Positions 35,672 through 44,813 of a stretch of 64,000 nucleotides of DNA are shown piece after piece. The translations under genes and the position numbers were made by a program. Positions within the stretch are counted from its first letter, which is position 1, and every line of letters starts with the position of its first letter. The notes under the pieces were generated by a model. That model did not search any database. It was not told the origin of the DNA and saw only the letters and a list, made by a program, of their open reading frames with translations. The stretch lies in NCBI RefSeq assembly GCF_902829295.1, contig NZ_CADEPL010000002.1:96760-160759 (forward strand), written 5' to 3'. Source of the DNA: Vogesella oryzae. GTDB taxonomy: Bacteria; Pseudomonadota; Gammaproteobacteria; Burkholderiales; Chromobacteriaceae.

Positions 35672-36433
35672 TCAACGGGCGGAAAAACTCACCTCCAGCG
35701 TGCCCAGTTCGCCAAATTGCAGCATCGCCGGTGAACCCGGCTGCAGCTCGACCACACCAGCGTAGGAGCCGGTGATCACTACCTGCCCCGGCAACAGACC
35801 CTCGCCACGCTGGCGCAGAAACTCCACCAGCCACAGCAGCGGCGCCAATGGATCACCCGCCGGATGCACCCCGGCCAGCATTTCATCACGCCCGCCCTGC
35901 TGCACGCGGATGGCCAGCTTGTCCGCTGCCAACGCCTGCGCCTTGTCCACCACCGGCCCCAGCCACAGCCCCTGGTTCACCAGTCCATCGGCCAGCGATT
36001 GCAGAAACGACGGTTTGGGATCGGCATGGTAACGACTGTCGATCAATTCCAGCGCCAGGCGCACAGCACTGATGGCCGCCAGCACCTCGTCGCGGCGATA
36101 AGGTTGGCCGCGCGCCGGCAATCCCTCGGCAAACACGAAGGCAAGCTCCGGTTCGGTGCGCACCACACCATGACGAACCCACGCCGGACAGGGCGACACC
36201 TCCGCCACCGTGCTGCTGTAGATCGGTGCCAGCACCAGCTTGCCAGTATCCGGCAAGCCGCACTTCCAGCCACCCACGCTATTGCCAAGCAGATCACTCA
36301 CCGCCTGCTGAATCGCCAGCGCATCGTCCAGAGTCTGCGGCGCGGCATCGGCTTGCAGCAATGGGCCGCACTCGCCACTCAGGCGACGGGCAGCAAGGGT
36401 AATGGCGGCAGAACGAATGGCGTCGGCGTGCAT
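35672..36433 (-). CDS. 2-keto-4-pentenoate hydratase family protein
   Basis: A 253-residue enzyme of the fumarylacetoacetate hydrolase-like/MhpD-DmpE family, which hydrates 2-hydroxypenta-2,4-dienoate-type compounds or decarboxylates 4-oxalocrotonate in meta-cleavage pathways. Visible markers: DDALAIQQAVSDLLG, GWKCGLP, a metal-site RTEPELAFVF and VVITGSYAGVVELQPG near the C-terminus. The ATG at 36433 matches the family start and has GGAA upstream. No other aromatic-degradation gene is adjacent, so its role is unclear; it may serve as a stand-alone hydratase. Confidence 0.8.
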   Translation of the reverse strand: MHADAIRSAAITLAARRLSGECGPLLQADAAPQTLDDALAIQQAVSDLLGNSVGGWKCGLPDTGKLVLAPIYSSTVAEVSPCPAWVRHGVVRTEPELAFVFAEGLPARGQPYRRDEVLAAISAVRLALELIDSRYHADPKPSFLQSLADGLVNQGLWLGPVVDKAQALAADKLAIRVQQGGRDEMLAGVHPAGDPLAPLLWLVEFLRQRGEGLLPGQVVITGSYAGVVELQPGSPAMLQFGELGTLEVSFSAR

Positions 36434-36743
36434 GATGTTTCCGGAGCAAGAGCAAGAAGACGGCTGTTGTACCGCCCGATCCCGGGTTTGGCAAGGTTGG
36501 CCGCAACTGTCCACTACGACAAACACCACCCCGCACAGCCTTCATCCTTAGCCAGCCAGCACAAGTCATCTCCGGCGCGAAAACAAGCAAATACCGGCCA
36601 TCCAGCGGCGACCGGCACAGTCTTGCCGGCTACTGGCGACAACAGCAGCGCAAACGCTTGCATAAAACATGAACTATGCTTCGATAGCTAGGAGACGCAT
36701 CACCGATGTGAATACGGACCCCGTCCGCACAAAGGAGATCACC
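36434..36743. other. Intergenic region with one repeated word
   Basis: 310 bases between divergent genes. It contains GTTGGCCGC at 36496-36504 and A/T-rich sequence near 36650-36700 that likely holds the promoter of the secreted protein gene. No other structure was recognised. Confidence 0.5.
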
Positions 36744-37169
36744 ATGAAACCTGCCCAAAGAATCTTGTCCGCTCTTATCGTGGGCGTACTTTCCCTGCCC
36801 GCGTTTGCCCAGGAAAGCATGCCGGACCTGCCCCGCTCGCAGACGACGGCTGCCGGCGTCCGCTTCATCGCCGGCGGCATCGGCCATGAGCAACAACAGG
36901 CCATGAGCGCCGTGCAAAGCGGCTACAACCTGCGGCTGACCTTCGCCCGCCCGAAAAGCGGCGAATACCTGGCAGATGTCCGGGTAATGATTACGGATAG
37001 CAAGCAAAACAGCGTGCTGGACACCGTGGCCAATGGCCCCTTCCTCTATGCCCGCCTGCCCGCCGGCAACTACAAAGTGACGGCGATGTTTGAAGGGCAA
37101 CAGCAAAGCCGGAAGGTATCCGTCGGGGCATACCAGCAACCGCCACAGGTGTTTTACTTTGCCGAGTAA
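36744..37169 (+). CDS. Secreted protein, carboxypeptidase-regulatory-like fold
   Basis: A 141-residue protein with a clean signal peptide (MKPAQRILSALIVGVLSLPAFA, cleavage before QES). The mature part includes AGGIGHEQQQAMSAVQSGYNLRLTFA, LADVRVMITDS and FLYARLPAGNYKVTAMFEGQQQSRKVSV. The last block is the beta-sandwich signature of carboxypeptidase regulatory-like (PEGA/CarboxypepD_reg) domains. A strong AAAGGAGATCACC precedes the ATG at 36744. Such small periplasmic proteins are common in betaproteobacteria and of unknown role, perhaps envelope-associated. Confidence 0.75.
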   Translation: MKPAQRILSALIVGVLSLPAFAQESMPDLPRSQTTAAGVRFIAGGIGHEQQQAMSAVQSGYNLRLTFARPKSGEYLADVRVMITDSKQNSVLDTVANGPFLYARLPAGNYKVTAMFEGQQQSRKVSVGAYQQPPQVFYFAE

Positions 37170-37311
37170 GCGACCTTCCCCTCTTGTTTCGCCGTTTGCC
37201 TGATCAGGCCTTATCAGGGAAGGCGGCGGACATCGGGGCTATCAGCTACCAGCCAATAATCGCCATACCGCGGGCCGGCCATCGGCCACTTCAGCCATAG
37301 AACACGCACTT

Positions 37312-38061
37312 TCAGTTGCGCGCATAGGACAAGGAGAACCGCTCCACCGCCTGATGGCCGGTCAGTGCCCGGGAAATATCCGGCAAGGGACGACAACTAT
37401 CCTTGCCATGCGCCACGGCGACAAAGTGCCACTCCGTGCAGTCTTCTTCGCATTTGATGGTCAGCGAGCCCCAGGCAATGCCATAGCCCAGCTCGCGCAT
37501 GGTTTCTTCGAGCGCTTCCCGCCGCGGGATATAGTTGCTGCGGAACGCGATACCGATCGACACCGCCTGGTGCGTTGGCAGCCACTGCTCCAGGCGCGAC
37601 ATCCACATCATGCACACCACCGACAAACCGGTCAGCAGCATGGCTGAAGCATAAAAACCGACCCCGACCAGCACACCGATGGCTGACGATGCCCAGATCG
37701 AGGCGGCGGTAGTCAGCCCGCTGATGTTGAGTCCATCCTTCATGATCATGCCGGCGCCGAGAAAGCCGATGCCGGTGACAATGCCCTGGATGACGCGGGT
37801 CGGATCTGCCGTGGCAACATTGGGCGCGTGACCGCCGAACCACAGCTCCGGAAAGCCGGCAATCGAGGTCAAGGCTGCGGCCGCCATGCACACCAGGCCA
37901 TAGGTACGCATCCCCGCCGCCCGGCCGTGATAGGTACGCTCGTAGCCGACGATCATGCCAAGCAACAACGCGCCCAGCAGATTCAGAAACACAATCAGAT
38001 TGGTGGTCACCATTTGCAGCGACCAGTAATCCGCAAGATTCTGTAAAGACACCATGTTCAT
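37312..38061 (-). CDS. MgtC/SapB family membrane protein
   Basis: A 249-residue inner-membrane protein. The MgtC domain (about residues 15-150) has LLGALLLGMIVGYERTYHGRAAGMRTYGLVCM, GIGFLGAGMIMKDGLNISGLTTAASIWASSAIG-type signature split over helices, and a C-terminal cytoplasmic ACT-like region (about 165-249) as in Salmonella MgtC. The family is linked to survival in low Mg2+ and inside host cells and to control of F1Fo ATPase; it is not itself a Mg2+ transporter. The start is 38061 or 38055; no strong ribosome binding site is seen for either. There is no mgtB next to it. Confidence 0.88.
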   Translation of the reverse strand: MNMVSLQNLADYWSLQMVTTNLIVFLNLLGALLLGMIVGYERTYHGRAAGMRTYGLVCMAAAALTSIAGFPELWFGGHAPNVATADPTRVIQGIVTGIGFLGAGMIMKDGLNISGLTTAASIWASSAIGVLVGVGFYASAMLLTGLSVVCMMWMSRLEQWLPTHQAVSIGIAFRSNYIPRREALEETMRELGYGIAWGSLTIKCEEDCTEWHFVAVAHGKDSCRPLPDISRALTGHQAVERFSLSYARN

Positions 38062-38247
38062 CACGAACACCAATTGAATGCCGGCATGGCTGCGATGTAC
38101 TGATGCGGCCAACTTTGCCGCCACCCGCCCCACACCCGATTTGTAAAAGGCTCAATCAAGAATTGTCATATTCATGATAGGGCAAGAATGCCAGCCCACT
38201 ACAGACAATCGCCCAACCCGGACATCCGCCAAGAGACAGCCAACCGG

Positions 38248-39186
38248 CTACTGCGGACAGGCCGTCACCTGCACCATGCTGCTGGCCAGCCGTGACGGCA
38301 CCACATCGACCAGATAGTCGATAAAGGCACGTACCGCGGGTATCAGGTGACGCCGGCCGGTAAAGGCCAGGTGCAGGATGCCGTCCGGCGTACTGTAGCC
38401 GGGCAACAATCGCAGCAGCCGGCCATCGGCCAACGCGTCGTGGCATACCATCAACGGCAGCAATGCCACCCCGCTGCCGGCAATCGCCGCCTCGCGCAGC
38501 ACCAGCAAGTCGTCGGTCATCAGCCGCGGTTCCGGAATATCCACCTTGTACAGCTGCCCTACCTCATCCAGCAGCGGCCACTCGGCACGGCCATCCGGGC
38601 GGCTCATCACCAGTGCCGGCCAACTGGTGAGCGCCCCCGGCTGTTGCGGCGCGCCCAGCTGCGCCACCAGCGCCGGGCTGGCCACCAGCGCGCTTTCGCT
38701 TTGCGATAGCGGCCGCGCCACTACGCTGGCGCTGTCGTCCAGCTTCTGCCGCACCCGCAGCGCCACGTCGATGCCATCGTTGATCAGATCGACGCGCCGG
38801 CCGGTTACTTCCAGCACGATGCGCACCTGCGGGAATCGCGCCATGAATTCCGGCAGCACACTGGAGAGCAGCGACTTGGCCAGCAGCTCCGGACAGCTGA
38901 CCCGCACCAGCCCGCGCGGCTCGGCGGTGTGGCGGGCGATGGTTTCTGCCGCCGCCTCGGCCTCGGCCAGCATCGCCTGGCAATGCTGGTAGTACTGCGC
39001 GCCCACCTCGGTCAGCGCCAGCCGCCGCGTGGTGCGCTGTAACAGCCGCACGCCGATACGCGCTTCCAGTTCCGCCACCCGCCGCGATAACCGCGACTTG
39101 GGGATGCCCAGCTGGCGGCTGGCGGCATTGAAGCCACCGTGCTCCACCACTTTGGCAAAGAACAGCAAATCGTTGAGGTCCTGCAT
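38248..39186 (-). CDS. LysR-family transcriptional regulator
   Basis: A 312-residue LTTR. The N-terminal winged helix-turn-helix reads DLLFFAKVVEHGGFNAASRQLGIPKSRLSRRVAELEARIG, then the linker helix and an effector-binding domain (about 90-300) with LALRV-type ALRVRQKLDDSASVVARPL. The PKSRLSRRV form is typical of LTTRs controlling adjacent quinone reductase, azoreductase or pirin genes. It is divergent from azoR with a 123-base intergenic region, the classical LTTR arrangement. It likely activates azoR and represses itself in response to electrophiles or quinones. Confidence 0.9.
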   Translation of the reverse strand: MQDLNDLLFFAKVVEHGGFNAASRQLGIPKSRLSRRVAELEARIGVRLLQRTTRRLALTEVGAQYYQHCQAMLAEAEAAAETIARHTAEPRGLVRVSCPELLAKSLLSSVLPEFMARFPQVRIVLEVTGRRVDLINDGIDVALRVRQKLDDSASVVARPLSQSESALVASPALVAQLGAPQQPGALTSWPALVMSRPDGRAEWPLLDEVGQLYKVDIPEPRLMTDDLLVLREAAIAGSGVALLPLMVCHDALADGRLLRLLPGYSTPDGILHLAFTGRRHLIPAVRAFIDYLVDVVPSRLASSMVQVTACPQ

Positions 39187-39309
39187 GAAGATTATCCCAC
39201 CAGTAGAACAATGAATCCGATTTTAGCCGTCTAGTGGCGAATTGGTAGCGGATTTACAGTACACCCATCGCCGCAGTGCGCGGCACATCACCCCCAACGG
39301 AGCCGCACC

Positions 39310-39912
39310 ATGAAAATCCTGCACATTGATTCCAGCATCCTCGCCGCCAACTCGGTATCCCGTGGTCTGACCCAGGCCCTGGTCGACGCCCTGCAAAGCA
39401 AACACGGCAAGACCGAAGTGATCCGCTACGATCTGGCACAGCAGGAAATTCCGCATCTGTCCGGCGAAATCCTCGGCGCCGCCTTTACCGAACAGGCCGA
39501 CTGGAGCGAGCTGCAACGCACCGAAGCCGCCCGCAGCGAACAGCTGATCGGCGAATTCCTGGCCGCCGAAATCCTGATCATCGGCGCCCCGATGTACAAC
39601 TTCTCCATCCCGTCGCAGCTGAAGGCGTGGATCGACCGCGTGGCAGTAGCCGGCCGCACCTTCAAGTACACCGAGAATGGCCCGGTCGGCCTGGCCGGCG
39701 GCAAGAAAGTGTATGTGGTGTCGTCCCGTGGCGGCGTATACAGCAACGAGCAGGGCCAGCAGATGGACTTCCAGGAAGACTACCTGAAGACCGTACTGGG
39801 CTTCCTCGGCATCAGCGATGTGCAGTTCATCCGCGCCGAAGGCGTGGCCATGGGTGGTGACGCCCGCGAAGCCGCACTGGCTGCCGCCAAGGCCGCCATC
39901 GCCGCCGCCTGA
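39310..39912 (+). CDS. azoR: FMN-dependent NADH-azoreductase
   Basis: A 200-residue flavodoxin-fold enzyme of the AzoR/AcpD family, reducing quinones and azo compounds with NADH through bound FMN. Motifs: MKILHIDSSILAANSVSRGL, APMYNFSIPSQLKAWIDRV (FMN phosphate and dimer contact), FKYTENGPVGLAGGKKVYVV and SRGGVYS. Length matches E. coli AzoR (201). The start follows GGAGCCGCACC. It is divergent from the LysR gene. A terminator follows at 39968. Confidence 0.95.
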   Translation: MKILHIDSSILAANSVSRGLTQALVDALQSKHGKTEVIRYDLAQQEIPHLSGEILGAAFTEQADWSELQRTEAARSEQLIGEFLAAEILIIGAPMYNFSIPSQLKAWIDRVAVAGRTFKYTENGPVGLAGGKKVYVVSSRGGVYSNEQGQQMDFQEDYLKTVLGFLGISDVQFIRAEGVAMGGDAREAALAAAKAAIAAA

Positions 39913-39967
39913 TGTGATTGCCGCGGCAGAGTTTCTTCTGCCGCCCCGTCTCTTCTCTGTCTGTTTG

Positions 39968-39992
39968 TGCCCCGCCCGTGCGGGGCATTTTT
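39968..39992 (+). terminator. Terminator after azoR
   Basis: TGCCCCGC-CCGT-GCGGGGCA is followed by TTTTTG; a GCGGCCAAC word follows at 39999. Confidence 0.88.
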
Positions 39993-40018
39993 GTGGCTGC
40001 GGCCAACCTTGTAGCGCA

Positions 40019-40052
40019 GAAAAAACAAAACCCGCGGCGATTGCAGCGGGTT
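40019..40052 (-). terminator. Terminator after the GGDEF membrane protein gene
   Basis: On the minus strand, AACCCGC pairs with GCGGGTT and is followed by TTGTTTTTT. It faces the azoR terminator. Confidence 0.85.
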
Positions 40053-40075
40053 GATGCCATGCCTTGCGGCGCGAC

Positions 40076-41683
40076 TCAGGCCATCAGCGGCTGATACTCG
40101 CGCCAGCAATTGCGGCCCGCAGCCTTGGCACTGTACAGCGCTGTATCCGCCTGCTGCAGCAAGGTGTCCTCGCTCTCCTGCCCGCCTTGCACCATGGTAA
40201 TGCCGGCAGAAAAAGTCAGCCCGCGCAGCTCGCTACCGCCAAACGCCAGACAACTGCCGGTGTAGCTCGCCTGCAGCGCGCGCAGCAGGACATCCACCTC
40301 TTCCGCCGTGCGCTGCGGCAGCACCAGGCAAAACTCCTCGCCGCCATAGCGCGCCACGATATCCTCCGGCCGCAGCAAGCCGGCAAACAGGCCGGAAAAC
40401 AGCTTGAGCACCGCATCGCCACAGGCATGGCCGTGCTGGTCATTGACCGCCTTGAAGAAATCCAGATCGATCAGCACCAGGCTCAACGCCTGTCCGTTGC
40501 GCTGAGCGCGCTGCAACAGCTGCGGCAGCCGCTGGTGCAGATAGCGGCGGTTATACAGCCCGGTCAGCGGATCGCGGGTAGCCTGTTCGCGCAGCTGGGC
40601 TTGCAGCTGCTCGACTTCGCTCATCCGGGCGGCCAACTCCAGATTCAGCTGGTGCAGCGCATTGCGCGCCACCTCGGCCTCGCCCTGGCGGCGCAAGGCC
40701 AGATCGCGCTCGAACACCACCCGCTCTGCCGCCTGGCGCAACTGCTTGGTACGCAGGGTAAAAAAGCGGTAGCCGAGGAACACCAGCGCGAACAGCAGCA
40801 CCGACAGCACCCAATACACCGACATGGCCGAATCGCGGTACAGCATCGCCCGCATCTGCCAGGCTCCGGAGCTATCCCCGCCCAGCGTCAACACGCTGCG
40901 ATCCGCCAGCACAAACGACAGCCACAAGAAGGCAAGCACCCCCGCCAGCGACGACAGCGCCACCAGCAAGGCCCAGCGCCGTTCCAGCGGCCGCGCATCG
41001 CCACGCTGCGGCCAACGCCGCTGGCGCCAGCGCTGCACCGGCGCGGAAAACAGCAGCAACAAGGGGCCACAGCTAACCACGGTCTGCAGAAAGTTGCCGG
41101 TCCACCAGCCCTGCCAGGCCTGGAACGCCCCCAGCGCCGACAGTTTGTTGCTGTAGCTCCAGATGAAAGAACCGGTAGCGCTGGCCACGCCGGAGATGAA
41201 GCAGATGGTGATGAAGAACAGCAAAGTCGGCAGGGTTCGTGGTGTGTAGCGCACTTGCACATGCTGGTACACCAGCGTCATCACCAGCAATCCCAGCGGG
41301 TTGGCAAAGGCAAACAACGCACACCAGCCGGGCGACAGCCCGGAGATCACGCCGACGATGAAAGTGGACAGGTACGCCATCGGCGCACCCCAGGCATAGC
41401 CGAACCACAGCACCCACAGCGTGGTGATGGTCAACGGCGGGTAGATGCTGAGCGTGAAGGACAGCTCGCCGATATGGGTCTGAAAGCCGTACCAGCCGGC
41501 ATTCAGCTCGTATACCGCCAGCCACAGGCAAGCCGCCAAGGACAGCAGCCACGCCAGCAACAGCTGCCAGCGCGCCGCCCCCACCGATGCATCCAGCAAT
41601 GCCGACAGCGGCAGCGGCTGGTACAAGCCGGTTGGCCGCGCAGTCTGATCGCGTAATGAACTATCGGTGGTCGCTGAAAGCAT
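40076..41683 (-). CDS. Membrane-bound diguanylate cyclase
   Basis: A 535-residue protein. The first half has about eight membrane helices and resembles a MASE1-type sensor (LLLAWLLSLAACLWLAVYEL, ITTLWVLWFGYAWGAPMAYL, FITICFISGVASATGSF). A coiled coil (about 330-370) leads to a GGDEF domain: DPLTGLYNRRYLHQRL, LIDLDFFKAVNDQHGHACGD and ARYGGEEF. The active site is intact. An inhibitory-site RPED lies five residues before GGEEF. It should make cyclic di-GMP in response to a membrane-sensed signal. The ATG at 41683 is preferred over an upstream start (41743) because the extension is hydrophilic and non-conserved. Confidence 0.88.
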   Translation of the reverse strand: MLSATTDSSLRDQTARPTGLYQPLPLSALLDASVGAARWQLLLAWLLSLAACLWLAVYELNAGWYGFQTHIGELSFTLSIYPPLTITTLWVLWFGYAWGAPMAYLSTFIVGVISGLSPGWCALFAFANPLGLLVMTLVYQHVQVRYTPRTLPTLLFFITICFISGVASATGSFIWSYSNKLSALGAFQAWQGWWTGNFLQTVVSCGPLLLLFSAPVQRWRQRRWPQRGDARPLERRWALLVALSSLAGVLAFLWLSFVLADRSVLTLGGDSSGAWQMRAMLYRDSAMSVYWVLSVLLFALVFLGYRFFTLRTKQLRQAAERVVFERDLALRRQGEAEVARNALHQLNLELAARMSEVEQLQAQLREQATRDPLTGLYNRRYLHQRLPQLLQRAQRNGQALSLVLIDLDFFKAVNDQHGHACGDAVLKLFSGLFAGLLRPEDIVARYGGEEFCLVLPQRTAEEVDVLLRALQASYTGSCLAFGGSELRGLTFSAGITMVQGGQESEDTLLQQADTALYSAKAAGRNCWREYQPLMA

Positions 41684-41882
41684 GGGCCGGCATTTCGATA
41701 ATTGGATTTGATCAATATACGTTGAAGGAAACTGACGCGGCAAGCTGTCTCACCGGCCAAATCCGCAGCCCCAAACGGGGGCATGCCGCACCACTATGAC
41801 GCCCGCGTTAAAGACGGGCTGAACCATGCCTTATTTCGGGGCGAAACCCGCATAACTTGAATTGTTTTTTCCTGTCCGCCAC

Positions 41883-41897
41883 TGGCACAGCCCTTGC
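41883..41897 (+). promoter_or_regulatory. Sigma-54 promoter of the Anbu cluster
   Basis: TGGCACAGCCCTTGC matches the -24/-12 consensus TGGCAC-N5-TTGC exactly, with GG at 41884-41885 and GC at 41896-41897. Transcription would start near 41909, 27 bases before the first ATG. Upstream (41690-41870) the DNA is non-coding. A clear NtrC dimer site was not found, though GCACCACTATGACGCC near 41790 has one half-site. Confidence 0.7.
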
Positions 41898-41935
41898 TGA
41901 ATCATTCCTGACGATGAACAGCAGGAGAACGCGCC

Positions 41936-43363
41936 ATGCATGCCCTGACCTTGCCCGAAGCGCACCACTACGACGAAATGCTGCTCGCCAGCGGTGGTAT
42001 CCGCCCGCACTACCGCGACTTTGCTCACTGGCTGCACTCGCAGTCGCCGCAGACCCTGGCGCGCAAGCGCGCCGAAGCCGACCTGATGTTCCACCGCGTC
42101 GGCATCACCTTCGCCGTGTACGGCGACGATTCCGGCGCCGAGCGGCTGATTCCCTTCGACAGCGTGCCGCGCATCATTCCCGCCAGCGACTGGCAAACGC
42201 TGGAAGCCGGCATGCGCCAGCGCGTCACCGCGCTGAACGCCTTCCTGCACGACATCTACCACGAGCAACACATCGTGCAGGCCGGCATCATCCCGGCCGA
42301 GCAGGTGTTTTCCAACAGCCAGTACCAGCCGGCGATGCAGGGGCTGGACCTGCCGCACCGCATCTATGCGCACATCACCGGCGTGGACGTGATCCGCCAC
42401 AACGACGGCAACTTCTACGTGCTGGAAGACAATCTGCGCGTGCCCTCCGGCGTGTCCTACATGCTGGAAAACCGCAAGATGATGATGCGGCTGTTCCCGG
42501 AGCTGTTCGCCAGCCACGCGGTGGCACCGGTGCAGCACTACCCCACCCTGCTGCTCAACACCCTGCGCCACGCCAGCCTGGCGGAAAACCCCACCGTGGT
42601 GGTGCTCACCCCCGGCCACCACAACAGCGCCTATTTCGAGCACGCCTTCCTGGCGCAGCAGATGGGGGTGGAGCTGGTGGAAGGCCAGGACCTGTTCGTG
42701 AAGCACAACCGCGTGTACATGCGCACCACTGCCGGCCACAAGCAGGTGGACGTGATCTACCGCCGCATCGACGACGCCTTCCTCGACCCGCTGGCCTTCC
42801 GCGCCGACAGCATGCTGGGCGTGCCGGGGTTGCTATCGGTGTACCGCAGCGGCGGCGTGATCCTGGCCAATGCCATAGGCACCGGCGTGGCCGACGACAA
42901 ATCCATCTACCCCTATGTGCCGGACATGATCCGCTTCTACCTGAGCGAGGAGCCGCTGCTGCAGAACGTGCCGACCTGGATGTGCCGCCGCCCCAAGGAG
43001 CTGGAGCATGTGCTGGCCAACCTGGCCGAGCTGGTGGTGAAGGAAGTCCACGGCGCCGGCGGCTACGGCATGCTGATCGGCCCGGCCGCCAGCAGTGCCG
43101 AGATCGAGGACTTCCGCCAGCGCATCCTCGCCGACCCGGCCAACTACATCGCGCAACCGACGCTGTGCCTGTCGTCCTGCCCCACCTTCGTCGAAGCCGG
43201 CATTGCGCCACGCCACATCGACCTGCGCCCGTTCGTGCTGTCCGGCCGCGAGATCAGCATGGTGGCCGGCGGACTGACCCGCGTGGCGCTGAAAGAGGGC
43301 TCGCTGGTGGTGAATTCGTCGCAGGGCGGCGGCACCAAGGACACCTGGATTCTGGAGGATTGA
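41936..43363 (+). CDS. Circularly permuted ATP-grasp protein (DUF404/DUF407)
   Basis: A 475-residue protein of the circularly permuted ATP-grasp family. Signature elements: FDSVPRIIPASDWQTLEAGMRQRV, NAFLHDIYHEQHIVQAGIIP, YVLEDNLRVPSGVSYMLENR, KEVHGAGGYGMLIGP and GTKDTWILED at the end. These ATP-grasp proteins are predicted to form amide bonds, possibly peptide ligation, by comparative genomics; no substrate is proven. They are encoded with alpha-E proteins, transglutaminase-like proteins and the proteasome homologue Anbu, all of which follow here. The first gene of a compact operon behind a sigma-54 promoter. GCAGGAGAACGCGCC precedes the ATG. Confidence 0.9.
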   Translation: MHALTLPEAHHYDEMLLASGGIRPHYRDFAHWLHSQSPQTLARKRAEADLMFHRVGITFAVYGDDSGAERLIPFDSVPRIIPASDWQTLEAGMRQRVTALNAFLHDIYHEQHIVQAGIIPAEQVFSNSQYQPAMQGLDLPHRIYAHITGVDVIRHNDGNFYVLEDNLRVPSGVSYMLENRKMMMRLFPELFASHAVAPVQHYPTLLLNTLRHASLAENPTVVVLTPGHHNSAYFEHAFLAQQMGVELVEGQDLFVKHNRVYMRTTAGHKQVDVIYRRIDDAFLDPLAFRADSMLGVPGLLSVYRSGGVILANAIGTGVADDKSIYPYVPDMIRFYLSEEPLLQNVPTWMCRRPKELEHVLANLAELVVKEVHGAGGYGMLIGPAASSAEIEDFRQRILADPANYIAQPTLCLSSCPTFVEAGIAPRHIDLRPFVLSGREISMVAGGLTRVALKEGSLVVNSSQGGGTKDTWILED

Positions 43364-44289
43364 TGATGATGCTTTCGCGCACTGCGGCCCAGTTGTACTG
43401 GATGAGCCGCTACATGGAGCGGGCAGAAAACCTGGCCCGCCTGCTGGATGTCACCCACAGCCTGTCGCTGTTGCCGCAATCCCGCGGCGGCGCCGACATT
43501 GCCGCCGCGCTGGCTACTACCGGCGCGCTGGACGCCTGCCGCGCGCGCCATCCGGCGCTGGCCGCCAGCGACGTGCTGCACTTCATGACCTTCGATGCGG
43601 CCAACCCGGCCAGCATCATCAGCTGCCTGAAATACGCGCGCGAAAACGCCCACGCCGTGCGCGGCAAGATCACCGGCGAGATGTGGGAAAGCATCAATGC
43701 CAGCTGGCTGGAGGCACGGCAGATGGCCAGCGAAGGCCGCCCGCTGGCCGGCTTCTTCGACTGGGTGAAGGAGCGCTCGCACCTGTTTCGCGGCACCACC
43801 TACGGCACCATCCAGCGCAACGACGCGTTTTCTTTCATTCGCCTTGGCACCTTCCTGGAGCGCGCCGACAACACCGCGCGGCTGATCGACGTGAAATCGC
43901 ACCTGATCGGCCACGAGCTGGACGACAGCGCCGCCGACTTCTACCTGTGGGGTGCGCTGCTGCGCTCGCTGGGCGCCTTCGAGGCCTATCACGAGCTGTA
44001 CCGCGACACCCTCAGCGCGCGGCGCGTGGCCGAGCTGCTGATCCTGCGCCCTGACGTGCCGCGCTCGCTGCGCGCCTGCGTCGACGAAATCGCCGAGCTG
44101 CTGCCGCGCATCCAGGGCGACACCGGCCACCGCGCCAAAAGGTTGGCCGCCACCCTGCACGCCGAGCTGAGCTACGACCAGATCGACAACATTCTCGCGG
44201 GTGGACTGCACAGCTATCTGGCGCAATTCCTCAGCCAGATCCATGCGCTGGGCGATGCAGTACACGGCGCCTATCTGGAGGCGGCATGA
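43363..44289 (+). CDS. Alpha-E domain protein (DUF403)
   Basis: A 308-residue all-helical protein of the alpha-E family. It begins LSRTAAQLYWMSRYMERAENLARLLDV, the family signature, and contains CLKYARENAHAVRGKITGEMWESIN and FIRLGTFLERADNTARLIDVK, both rich in Glu/Arg pairs. Its function is unknown but it always accompanies the permuted ATP-grasp protein. The start overlaps the previous stop (TGATG); three consecutive ATGs are in frame (43363, 43366 and 43369), and GGAGG at 43354-43358 favours the second. The stop overlaps the GNAT start by four bases. Confidence 0.9.
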   Translation: MMMLSRTAAQLYWMSRYMERAENLARLLDVTHSLSLLPQSRGGADIAAALATTGALDACRARHPALAASDVLHFMTFDAANPASIISCLKYARENAHAVRGKITGEMWESINASWLEARQMASEGRPLAGFFDWVKERSHLFRGTTYGTIQRNDAFSFIRLGTFLERADNTARLIDVKSHLIGHELDDSAADFYLWGALLRSLGAFEAYHELYRDTLSARRVAELLILRPDVPRSLRACVDEIAELLPRIQGDTGHRAKRLAATLHAELSYDQIDNILAGGLHSYLAQFLSQIHALGDAVHGAYLEAA

Positions 44290-44813
44290 GCGAACTGATC
44301 ATCCGCGAGGCAAGCCCGGCCGATGCCGACGCCATCTGCGCCATCTACAACCCGTATATCGAGTACACCACCGTGTCGTTCGAGGAGCAGCCGGTCAGCG
44401 CCGCCAGCATGGTGGAGCGCATCGCCAAGGTGCAGGTGCTGGGCCTGCCGTGGCTGGTGGCGGAAACCGAGGACGGCGAGCTGATCGGCTACGCCTATGC
44501 CACCCGCTGGCGCGAGCGCAGCGCCTACCGCTACGCGGTAGAAAGCAGCATCTACCTGCGCCAGGCAGCCGTCGGCCAGGGACTGGGCAAGCTGCTGTAC
44601 CGCGAGCTGCTGGCGCGGCTGGGCAGCATGAACATCCACACCGTGATCAGCGGCGTGGCGCAACCCAACGACGCCAGCAACCGGCTGCACGAGGCATTCA
44701 ACTTCAGCAAGGTGGCGCACTACCAGCAGGTTGGCCGCAAGTTCGGCCGCTGGCTGGACATGGTGTACTGGCAATTACTGTTAAACACTCCGCAGGAGGC
44801 AGCATGCAACTGA
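44286..44813 (+). CDS. GNAT acetyltransferase, phosphinothricin/methionine sulfoximine type
   Basis: A 175-residue GCN5-related N-acetyltransferase. It begins IREASPADADAICAIYNPYI and has the subfamily signature GYAYATRWRERSAYRYAVESSIYL, then the acetyl-CoA loop VGQGLGKLL, and NDASNRLHEAFNFSKVAHYQ near the end. This form groups with phosphinothricin and methionine sulfoximine acetyltransferases, which acetylate amino-acid analogues. It is placed between the alpha-E and transglutaminase genes with overlaps on both sides (ATGA at 44286; start of the next gene at 44804 inside this gene). An acetyltransferase is not a usual member of Anbu clusters as I know them. Confidence 0.88.
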   Translation: MSELIIREASPADADAICAIYNPYIEYTTVSFEEQPVSAASMVERIAKVQVLGLPWLVAETEDGELIGYAYATRWRERSAYRYAVESSIYLRQAAVGQGLGKLLYRELLARLGSMNIHTVISGVAQPNDASNRLHEAFNFSKVAHYQQVGRKFGRWLDMVYWQLLLNTPQEAACN

